7,224 nucleotides of DNA from JBEKDJ01 sp050014415 (GTDB lineage: Bacteria; Desulfobacterota; BSN033; UBA1163), in NCBI GenBank assembly GCA_050014415.1, contig JBEKDJ010000270.1, forward strand, positions 1 to 7,224. The letters run 5' to 3'. Below, piece after piece: positions 1-4,701 of this stretch. The notes under the pieces were generated by a model that worked only from the letters and a program-made list of their open reading frames with translations, was not told the origin of the DNA and searched no databases. The translations under genes and the position numbers were made by a program. Numbering within the stretch: the first letter of the stretch is position 1; every line of letters begins with the position of its first letter.

Positions 1-132
1 GAGGGAGCATGGGTGGAAAAGGGGCAAATCATCGGAAAGGTAGGCCAAACAGGAAGGGCTACAGGACCTCATCTCCACTTCGAAATCAGAAAGAATAACA
101 AAGCCGTCGACCCATTGCCTTATTTGAGGTAG
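1..132 (+). CDS. M23-family metallopeptidase, C-terminal fragment
   Basis: The open frame runs from the first base of the window to a TAG at 130-132 and encodes 43 residues; the 5' part lies outside. The visible piece carries the end of a LytM/M23 peptidase fold: VEKGQIIGKVGQTGRATGPH leads into HLHFEIR (residues 24-30). The HxH of that motif supplies one zinc ligand (second His) and a catalytic His, and the following DPLPYL is the usual family ending. Members of this family cut peptidoglycan cross-links, or, when degenerate (NlpD/EnvC type), activate amidases; they act in the periplasm or outside the cell. Both histidines are present, so an active enzyme is likely, but the first zinc-binding motif (HxxxD) is upstream and cannot be checked. 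Its strand is opposite to every other convincing gene here. No convincing intrinsic terminator was found after the stop; a G-rich run follows at 141-155. Confidence 0.93.
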   Translation, partial: EGAWVEKGQIIGKVGQTGRATGPHLHFEIRKNNKAVDPLPYLR

Positions 133-377
133 ATTATTATAGGGGGGCAGGGGGTTGTGGAAATTGATAATAGGCACTTGGATGAAAGAAATATGAAATG
201 ATTATGAGGGGTTAATGATGTTTTTAAATGCGGGCGCCAGTTATGGAAATATTTTGAAAAATGACCAAAAAATTGCAAATCCCGTGGAAAAATCCAAAAT
301 AATTCCTCAATAAAATCAAATATAATGCAAAAAATGTATAAAATGTCATGAAAAAATGGTTCAAATAATGGTACTCA

Positions 378-445
378 CCTGTCGCCACCTATAAAATAAT
401 ATCGCAAAAGTATTAGATTTTTATCCCTGTCCCCACCTGTCCCCA
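378..445 (+). repeat. CCTGTCCCCA-type short repeats
   Basis: CCTGTCCCCA occurs twice in direct tandem (426-435, 436-445), and the variant CCTGTCGCCA occurs at 378-387. GGGGACAG/CTGTCCCC strings of this kind are often seen beside REP-associated tyrosine (Y1/RAYT) transposase genes and their non-autonomous relics. No such transposase is visible here, so this is best read as debris of that kind. The repeats themselves are certain; the origin is an inference. Confidence 0.5.
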
Positions 446-462
446 TCGGTTCGCCACCGTTC

Positions 463-504
463 GTCACCCAATCGCCAAATGTCACCCAATCATGGTCCCC
501 AATC
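463..504 (+). repeat. Direct repeats of GTCACCCAATC
   Basis: GTCACCCAATC occurs at 463-473 and again at 481-491, followed by the variant GTCCCCAATC at 495-504, a spacing of about 14 to 18 bases. The last unit runs into the best-conserved part of the dispersed repeat, where CAATC and GATTG form a short inverted repeat around GGGATGGGA. Copy B holds related units (CCCCAATCG at 4442-4450, CCCCCAATCG at 4467-4476). Confidence 0.5.
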
Positions 505-600
505 GGGATGGGAGATTGTGAAAGATTCTAAATATGAGTATTAGGCTGCGGGGCTGGCTTTATCAACAATCCACTGCAGTTGCTTCAGTTCTCACCGCGA

Positions 601-1914
601 CTAATTAATCAGTTGTGTGTCTGCGCAATCCAGAAGACGAACAAGGGTGTTGTTGTCCTCCGCCATCCGTTTTGTCGTTTCGTATTTGTAACCCAAATCC
701 ATGTATTTATCCACAGCCTTTCTGGCCCTTCGCCTGAAAGCACCCAACCCGCGCATGGCCGCCGGCATAAGGATCAGAACTTTGCGCGAATCGTCTGTTA
801 GCTCCCTGAACCACCCGCCGGCTATAGGAAAAAGCTTGTCGAAGGAACTGAGAGCAACTGGTATCTCTTCGACGGGGACACCGGTCTCACGGGAGAGATC
901 ATCGCACTCCTCAGTCAGGCAATCCTTGAGGAGAAAGCCACCCCAACTCCAAAGGAAAGTCTGCCAGAAGACTGGAAACAACCGAAAAGACCTTGCGGAG
1001 CTCAGTTCTTCAATCCCGGACACCATTGCTGTGGTCAACAATCCCGGGGTGAGGTCGATGGGAACCCCGCCGAACCGTAAGGTTGTCTTCTTTATTTCGC
1101 CTCGTTCGTATGCCAACCAGAAGTCGACAAGAGCCTTCAATATGTAGAGGCGCGCGCGATGAGATAAGTATAGACATGCTTGTATGGGGAACCTTTCGCC
1201 GCGGAAGTAGGCTTTTTTGAAGGTACTCGTTTGAGGAGGATTCCCGAACTCAACCTTGCCCGTCTCAACCTCGTACGCCGCGCTGGCCGCCAACTCTTGA
1301 TGGCTGAAATGAGCTGAGAGGAGTTCGTCAATGCGATCGCGAACATCCGGGAGAAAGAATACGGCGTCGTTGATAAGCTGTTGGTACTCCTTGGCAGCCT
1401 TAGCGCTCTCGGGGCAGACGCCCTGACGAACTGCCTCAACAATAGACTTCAAGAGGCGCCTTTGTGACCAGAAAGAGTATTGCCAAATCTCAGGGAGCCC
1501 AGTCCAAGGCGGGTCAGGGAGACCTAAGGTTTTGAAGTGGGCCTCGGCGTCCTCAGGCTTAGGTACATAGAGGAGGGTTAGACCTGTCCGACTCTGTACG
1601 TGGTCAAGACTCTCAGGCTTGAGTCGACCGCAGGGTTCCCTGTAAATGAACTCTCCGGGTTCAAGGCCGAGGTATCTTGTCCAACCGAAGAACTTGAAAA
1701 CGTCCCCAAGGCCCCAGTCTCCTGACTTAACCTCAACTGGATGCCGGTCCTGCCGTTCTTTCCTGTAGTCTGTCCACACGATGTCAAGCTCCAGGAGCTC
1801 ATCGGGGTTTCGCTCCTTTACACCGGTCTCGACATAGCAACCTCTGCTGACGAAATGCGCCGCGATGAAGTCCTCCAACTTCCAGCCTTTAGGATCCTTG
1901 GCGAGTTCTACCAT
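601..1914 (-). CDS. PD-(D/E)XK nuclease-domain protein with a large uncharacterised C-terminal region
   Basis: The N-terminal ~85 residues have the order of motifs expected of a restriction-endonuclease-like core: helix KGWKLEDFIAAHF with Glu14, then LELDIVW with Asp44, then HPVEVKSGDWG with Glu61-x-Lys63, followed by a helix rich in aromatic residues (73-82). This E...D...ExK pattern is shared by Holliday-junction resolvase, Mrr and Card1-type nucleases and predicts metal-dependent cleavage of nucleic acid. Residues ~100-437 look mostly helical with no motif I recognise; they may bind a partner or sense a signal. No signal peptide or membrane segment is evident, so the protein is probably cytoplasmic. 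The ATG at 1914-1912 is the only usable start, because the frame closes at 1950-1948 without an alternative. The Shine-Dalgarno sequence is poor (GGGAAA region). Sampled rows are about 53-57% GC, higher than the two genes upstream, which hints at a separate origin. The stop is TAG. Nuclease fold fairly sure; biological role unknown. Confidence 0.8.
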   Translation of the reverse strand: MVELAKDPKGWKLEDFIAAHFVSRGCYVETGVKERNPDELLELDIVWTDYRKERQDRHPVEVKSGDWGLGDVFKFFGWTRYLGLEPGEFIYREPCGRLKPESLDHVQSRTGLTLLYVPKPEDAEAHFKTLGLPDPPWTGLPEIWQYSFWSQRRLLKSIVEAVRQGVCPESAKAAKEYQQLINDAVFFLPDVRDRIDELLSAHFSHQELAASAAYEVETGKVEFGNPPQTSTFKKAYFRGERFPIQACLYLSHRARLYILKALVDFWLAYERGEIKKTTLRFGGVPIDLTPGLLTTAMVSGIEELSSARSFRLFPVFWQTFLWSWGGFLLKDCLTEECDDLSRETGVPVEEIPVALSSFDKLFPIAGGWFRELTDDSRKVLILMPAAMRGLGAFRRRARKAVDKYMDLGYKYETTKRMAEDNNTLVRLLDCADTQLIN

Positions 1915-1962
1915 TGGTGTTTCCCGTCTCTTTCCACTCGAATCGTGTTAGGAGGCTTGACG

Positions 1963-1991
1963 ATTAAGATTACTTACGAGCCGTGCGGCAA
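1963..1991 (-). promoter_or_regulatory. Possible sigma70-type promoter for the nuclease gene
   Basis: On the minus strand, TTGCCG (1991-1986) and CTTAAT (1968-1963) are separated by 17 bases. Each matches four of six consensus positions. Transcription would start about 40 bases upstream of the ATG at 1914. The match is modest and could be chance. Confidence 0.25.
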
Positions 1992-2015
1992 CACCACGAG
2001 TCAGGTGGAGCACTT

Positions 2016-2034
2016 CGCAAGGACTCTCCTTGCG
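2016..2034. promoter_or_regulatory. Perfect inverted repeat upstream of the nuclease gene
   Basis: CGCAAGGA (2016-2023) and TCCTTGCG (2027-2034) are perfect complements around a CTC loop. No T-run follows on either strand, so this is not a standard intrinsic terminator. It lies about 25 bases upstream of the proposed -35 box, where an operator could sit. Function is unproven. Confidence 0.4.
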
Positions 2035-2065
2035 GATTAATGCTTCTTTGTCGCCCAACTTAATA

Positions 2066-2078
2066 ATGAATTATTCAT
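2066..2078. promoter_or_regulatory. 13-base palindrome, possible operator
   Basis: ATGAATTATTCAT is a perfect palindrome around a central T. It lies in the gap upstream of the nuclease gene and downstream of the coupled pair, so a DNA-binding protein such as the neighbouring winged-helix candidate might use it. AT-rich palindromes of this size also arise by chance. Confidence 0.2.
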
Positions 2079-2150
2079 GAGGACTGTATATCATCATTAT
2101 CAATTTCCAGTAGTAATATACACCATCCTTAGAAACTAAAGAAGAGAAAC

Positions 2151-2165
2151 TTTCAGGAAGAAGTC
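2151..2165 (+). repeat. TTTCAGGAAGAAGTC motif, copy 1
   Basis: This 15-base string is identical to 6397-6411 and differs by one base from 3823-3837. All three copies have the same orientation and lie between genes. The sequence around this copy shows no hairpin. Confidence 0.6.
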
Positions 2166-2274
2166 CTCAAGAAAAATGGGTGTGGATAATACCTACGAGT
2201 CATTACCGGCAACCATATTCAGAAATCGAAGATTACAATTTGAAAGAGAGGATAACACCCTGGAGCACCGCGAT

Positions 2275-2299
2275 GGAGAGGCCTACGGTTCTCCCCTCC
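2275..2299 (-). other. Stem-loop downstream of the coupled gene pair
   Basis: On the minus strand GGAGGGG (2299-2293) pairs with CCTCTCC (2281-2275), seven pairs including one G-U, around an 11-base loop. It starts about 42 bases after the stop of the gene ending at 2342. No U-tract follows, so it is at best a Rho-assisted or RNA-stabilising structure rather than a classical terminator. Confidence 0.3.
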
Positions 2300-2341
2300 A
2301 AGTCAATCTTATTGTTGTGCGATCCATTCTCTCTGCAACTT

Positions 2342-3151
2342 CTACGCTGGTTGGCCAATTTCCAAGAGATCGAAGAGTACAGCATCCAAATATCTCTTCA
2401 TCTGAGTAACATCCAGTCTTGTCGTCTGGATATGAGTAGAGACCGAAGCACGTTCGTATACCGCACGTGTAATTTCTCCACAGAGACTTTCAATAAGATC
2501 AACAGATTTCTCTGCGAGCGACCTTTGCGTCCTGTTTTTGCCACGATAAGATAAAACAAAGCGGACTTTCTGTTTCATCGTCGGCCCAGAACAATTCGAC
2601 TCCAGTTTGAACCAAGATTCTTCCTTAACTTTTTCGTCCGGCGCAAGAAGATCCAACGTTTCACGGAGGCACTCCCTCAACTCGGCTGCAGGTCCTCTGT
2701 AAGAGAATCGTTCTTCAGTTGAGTTTAAGTCTTTCAGACCCTGGCGATAGGATTGCGCAGCGGAGGGTAGCAGTTGATCAAGAGTAGAAATCAAGATTCC
2801 TTCTGCTTGAGAATAGGATAACTTCGCTGTAACGGTAGACGAAGCCGCGATATGGGTCGCAATCTTTAAGTCCGTGGTTTTCTTGAGAAGTCGCCTCAAG
2901 AGAGCCAAATAGGAGTTCTTCGCGTTATTTCCATGAGCAAGTTTAATCAACCGCTGCCAATCCTTGTCAAACTTTCCCAATGCCACATCGTCATTAAGGA
3001 TTCTTGACACTTGATCCCTGCAGTCCTTAAAGTAGCAAGTTGCAGTCGAAATCACAGCCTGTTTGATATTTCTGCTATTGACGTTGACCGCTTCGTTCTT
3101 TTGAATAGCTGATGCAACGCTCTTTAGCTGATTCAGCAATTCAGAAATCAT
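2342..3151 (-). CDS. Predicted nuclease-like effector (pPIWI-associating-nuclease / HEPN-like), second gene of a coupled pair
   Basis: This 269-aa protein appears almost wholly helical and soluble. The N-terminal ~140 residues are unrecognised. The C-terminal half carries conserved-looking blocks: GPAAELRECLRETLDLLAPD (153-172), PTMKQKVRF (190-198) and ERASVSTH (233-240). From memory, these resemble proteins annotated as 'predicted pPIWI-associating nuclease' (pP_pnuc type), proposed as effectors near prokaryotic PIWI/reverse-transcriptase systems; no PIWI gene is visible here. Arg234 and His240 form an R-x5-H, within the R-x4-6-H spacing of HEPN ribonucleases, in a helical context with a further helix after it. 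The gene overlaps its upstream partner by 4 bases (ATGA at 3151-3148), and no strong Shine-Dalgarno sequence precedes it, so translation is probably coupled and the proteins made in fixed proportion. A toxic or defence effector is the leading idea. Gene call sure, family moderately, function unknown. Confidence 0.75.
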   Translation of the reverse strand: MISELLNQLKSVASAIQKNEAVNVNSRNIKQAVISTATCYFKDCRDQVSRILNDDVALGKFDKDWQRLIKLAHGNNAKNSYLALLRRLLKKTTDLKIATHIAASSTVTAKLSYSQAEGILISTLDQLLPSAAQSYRQGLKDLNSTEERFSYRGPAAELRECLRETLDLLAPDEKVKEESWFKLESNCSGPTMKQKVRFVLSYRGKNRTQRSLAEKSVDLIESLCGEITRAVYERASVSTHIQTTRLDVTQMKRYLDAVLFDLLEIGQPA

Positions 3152-3729
3152 TGTTTGGCCCTACCAGAATTTTTCTTTACATTTTTCTTTCGTTGTGGAC
3201 GTTTTGGTGACGATTTCTTTTTGGGCCTTGGCATACTGTGCACAACGAGGTTGTAGCCGACTGGATTGAGTTTGTATTCACCCTCGCCAACCGCGTCTAA
3301 GTATCCGGCTTTTTTCGCGTTGATAAGCGTGAACTGTGGCTTTCTAGGAAGTTTGAAATCCGCAATCTTAAAGTAGCTGTCCATGTCCTTGATGGTTATG
3401 GTCTGCTTCTGTTCCTTTTTAGGAGCTTTATATGCCAGGTAGTAAGCAACAAGCGTTGCCATCTCTTGCGCAGATCTGGGCCCTTTCTCTTCTACCAAAT
3501 CTTTGATGTGAAGTTGTTGTAGTTCCTCCATGACCCTGCTGACATGTTCACCGGGAGGGAGTGGGGGTTTATGGTCCGGGGGCAACTCTTCCCGTAAACC
3601 CTTCATCTCAATATCGAGACGTTGAAGAACATAATTTAGAACTGACTGACGACCTTTGGAGTCGAGGGGTTCAAGAACTTTAAGCACAGTCCCAATGGCT
3701 TGGATCTCTTTATCAATGACAGTCGGCAT
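3148..3729 (-). CDS. Small basic protein, probable winged-helix DNA binder, first gene of a coupled pair
   Basis: This 193-aa protein has three parts. Residues 7-40 form a helical segment (VLKVLEPLDSKGRQSVLNYV) of a kind I associate with conserved hypothetical proteins. Residues 41-62 are a proline-rich linker. Residues ~73-163 look like a helix-turn-helix/winged-helix unit: IKDLVEEKGPRSAQEMATLV, a helix, then LPRKPQFTLINAKKAGYLDA and a wing ending YKLNPVGYNLV. The tail (168-193) is very rich in Lys and Arg (KKKSSPKRPQRKKNVKK), fitting nucleic-acid binding. There is no catalytic motif, signal peptide or membrane segment. The ATG at 3729-3727 has an excellent Shine-Dalgarno sequence seven bases upstream, which fixes the start. 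It overlaps the following gene by ATGA. Probable roles are DNA recognition, autorepression or guiding the downstream effector; an antitoxin-like role is possible. No named family is claimed. Confidence 0.75.
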   Translation of the reverse strand: MPTVIDKEIQAIGTVLKVLEPLDSKGRQSVLNYVLQRLDIEMKGLREELPPDHKPPLPPGEHVSRVMEELQQLHIKDLVEEKGPRSAQEMATLVAYYLAYKAPKKEQKQTITIKDMDSYFKIADFKLPRKPQFTLINAKKAGYLDAVGEGEYKLNPVGYNLVVHSMPRPKKKSSPKRPQRKKNVKKNSGRAKQ

Positions 3730-3736
3730 GGTTGCT

Positions 3737-3745
3737 ACCTCCTTT
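3737..3745 (-). promoter_or_regulatory. Strong Shine-Dalgarno of the coupled pair
   Basis: AAAGGAGGT (3745-3737 on the minus strand) is a full match to the anti-SD sequence, with a 7-base spacer (AGCAACC) before the ATG at 3729. It decides the start codon and suggests efficient translation of the first gene. Confidence 0.85.
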
Positions 3746-3774
3746 CAGATCCGGCATCATTCCGGTTTTTAAGG

Positions 3775-3804
3775 ATTATGGGTCGAATTCTACACCTTTG
3801 GCAG
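3775..3804 (-). promoter_or_regulatory. Candidate sigma70 promoter of the coupled pair
   Basis: CATAAT (3780-3775) matches five of six -10 positions; CTGCCA (3804-3799), 18 bases upstream, matches four of six -35 positions. Transcription would begin near 3768, giving a leader of about 40 bases. The leader contains CCGG-AATGATG-CCGG, a short inverted repeat that could serve as an operator. Moderate support only. Confidence 0.35.
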
Positions 3805-3822
3805 GGCTAATTCAATTATTAA

Positions 3823-3837
3823 TTTCAGGAAGAAATC
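3823..3837 (+). repeat. TTTCAGGAAGAAGTC motif, copy 2 (one mismatch)
   Basis: TTTCAGGAAGAAATC differs by one base from the copies at 2151-2165 and 6397-6411. It lies just upstream of the candidate -35 box of the coupled pair, so it flanks that pair on one side while copy 1 flanks it on the other. Confidence 0.55.
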
Positions 3838-3910
3838 GATGGGGGTGAGGTTGGGCCATCCTACTTCACCATTGGCCAAGGGGCTTAAAAATACCCTCAG
3901 TCATTGTCTT

Positions 3911-3929
3911 CAATCAGAAGGGAGATTGT
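3911..3929 (+). repeat. Partial right end of the dispersed repeat
   Basis: CAATCAGAAGGGAGATTGT resembles the conserved end of copies A and B (CAATCGAGATGGGAGATTGT) with one gap and one mismatch, in the same orientation. Only this end is recognisable, so it may be a third, decayed copy. Confidence 0.35.
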
Positions 3930-3945
3930 CAAAAAATTTCAAAAT

Positions 3946-4044
3946 TTATCTTCTATTAAATTTATAGAAAGCAACATAAGCAATGCAACAACCAGCCGCC
4001 ACAAAAAGCCCACAAACACAGACTAAAACGGGGGGCCGTTGCAT
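3946..4044 (-). CDS. Possible 32-aa single-pass membrane peptide
   Basis: An ATG at 4044-4042 opens a 32-codon frame ending in TAA at 3948-3946. The predicted peptide starts MQRPPVLVCVCGLFVAAGCC, stays hydrophobic for about 22 residues (5-27), and ends in a basic tail (KFNRR). This is the layout of small transmembrane peptides, including type I toxins and small inner-membrane regulators. It has four cysteines, all within the hydrophobic stretch. Against it: no good Shine-Dalgarno sequence (only AGAGAA at about 11 bases), very short length, and a setting in repeat-rich DNA. It is on the same strand as, and upstream of, the coupled pair. Could well be chance. Confidence 0.22.
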   Translation of the reverse strand: MQRPPVLVCVCGLFVAAGCCIAYVAFYKFNRR

Positions 4045-4227
4045 TACTTTTGCGGTTCTCTATAGCGTGTTGTCGTCCAATAATTCCCAAAGTTTTTATT
4101 AGGGATTTATGAATATCCCCATTTGTCGGTTATTCCTTCTCTCAATCTTTTCTTTAAGTTTCTTCTGCCTGCAATGAGGAAGACCCAGACAAAACGCATG
4201 ATCGTATAGATAAACCAGACCGAGCTG

Positions 4228-4516
4228 AAAAAGATAATGATAGGTCTATGATATGATTATGATGGGTTGAAGAGATTTTTTTGAGCGCGCGGCGGTTCTG
4301 GAAATTTCTGTAAAAAACGCAAAAAAATTGCAAATTGTTTGGAAATAAAACGGAGAGAAAAAATCACAATAAGACAAATGAATTCAACGAAGTATTTCGG
4401 AATTTTTAAAAATCACCCGCGGCCCTCAATCAGAAAATGGGCCCCAATCGTGTCATCCAATTGTGGCCCCCAATCGAGATGGGAGATTGTGAAAGATTCT
4501 AAAGTTGGGAGATTAG
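4228..4516 (+). repeat. Dispersed intergenic repeat, copy B (right flank of the islet)
   Basis: This segment is a direct-orientation relative of 160-544. Shared blocks are AGATAATGATAGG (against TGATAATAGG), ATGATTATGA near 4253-4262, AAAAAAATTGCAAAT at 4321-4335 and the right end 4465-4503, which matches 494-532 with two substitutions. It lacks most of copy A's C-rich block. Together the copies bracket the three accessory genes. Edges are approximate. Confidence 0.65.
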
Positions 4517-4599
4517 AATGAGGAGTTCACCTATCTTCAGTCCGAGACAATCCTGAATGTTGATGATTACGAAAAGCAAGCATGAGGAAGGCATTAGAT

Positions 4600-4629
4600 A
4601 AAACAAAAGCAGAGCCATTTCTGACCCTG
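4600..4629 (-). terminator. Rho-independent terminator of the FAD-oxidase gene
   Basis: On the minus strand CAGGGTC (4629-4623) pairs with GGCTCTG (4616-4610), seven pairs with two G-U wobbles, around the loop AGAAAT; it is followed by CTTTTGTTTT. It lies about 72 bases past the TAG of the oxidase gene. The stem is not very strong but the U-tract is good. Confidence 0.6.
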
Positions 4630-4701
4630 TCTTCGTTTTTCACAGTTTGTGTGCAACCATCATGTAGTATTAGGAAGGTTTTGGCTCCATTCTAACAGCA
4701 T

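Larger units (their letters stand above)
160..544 (+). repeat. Dispersed intergenic repeat, copy A (left flank of the islet)
   Basis: This segment aligns in the same orientation with 4228-4516. Shared blocks in order are ATGATTATGA near 199-208, an AAAAAATTGCAAAT block near 268-281, and the right end at 494-532, which matches 4465-4503 at 37 of 39 positions. Copy A is about 100 bases longer because it carries an extra C-rich block (about 376-490) that copy B mostly lacks. The central part is strongly diverged. It could be an old MITE-like or REP-like element, or duplicated chromosomal DNA; no transposase is present. Boundaries are judged by eye. Confidence 0.65.
133..600. other. Repeat-rich intergenic region between the M23 gene and the nuclease gene
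   Basis: This 468-base gap has no credible coding frame. It lies between the 3' ends of two convergent genes, so it needs no promoter. It is AT-rich up to about 420 and then C-rich. It contains a long dispersed repeat (160-544), CCTGTC-type short repeats (378-445) and CCAATC-type repeats (463-504), each listed separately. No clear hairpin-plus-T-run terminator was found for either flanking gene. Confidence 0.6.
1915..2341. other. Intergenic region between the coupled pair and the nuclease gene
   Basis: This 427-base gap separates two minus-strand genes. Plus-strand frames through it look random. It holds a possible minus-strand promoter (1963-1991), a perfect 8-bp hairpin (2016-2034), a 13-base palindrome ATGAATTATTCAT (2066-2078), one copy of the TTTCAGGAAGAAGTC motif (2151-2165) and a stem-loop just past the upstream gene's stop (2275-2299). 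The gap is long enough for the nuclease gene to be transcribed on its own. Confidence 0.6.
3730..4701. other. Long intergenic region between the oxidase gene and the coupled pair
   Basis: This 972-base gap contains, from low to high coordinate: the Shine-Dalgarno and candidate promoter of the coupled pair (3737-3804), a TTTCAGGAAGAAATC motif (3823-3837), a partial repeat end (3911-3929), a 32-codon minus-strand frame for a possible membrane peptide (3946-4044), repeat copy B (4228-4516) and the oxidase terminator (4600-4629). Between about 4046 and 4227 and between 4517 and 4599 I see nothing I can name. The 60-codon plus-strand frame at 4339-4521 lies inside repeat DNA and is not convincing. 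Confidence 0.6.

Noticed and set aside
421..504. Short C-rich repeats considered as a CRISPR array
   Set aside because: Units are 10-11 bases with irregular, very short spacing and no cas genes; they do not fit CRISPR architecture.
701..1147. 148-codon plus-strand frame opposite the nuclease gene
   Set aside because: It is antisense to a gene with clear catalytic motifs; composition is Ser/Arg-rich as expected of a shadow frame.
2180..2554. Plus-strand frame beginning MWIIPTSHYRQPYSEIEDYN
   Set aside because: Its first half lies in the gap and reads a little like a real protein, but the second half runs antisense through the well-supported minus-strand gene and no Shine-Dalgarno of quality precedes it. 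No family recognised.
3982..4045. 8-bp inverted repeat AATGCAAC ... GTTGCATT, considered as an attC-like site
   Set aside because: The arms do not fit the RYYYAAC/GTTRRRY core sites and no integrase gene is near.
4339..4521. Plus-strand 60-codon frame
   Set aside because: It lies inside dispersed repeat copy B, has low-complexity AT-rich codons at its start and has no ribosome site or recognisable protein.
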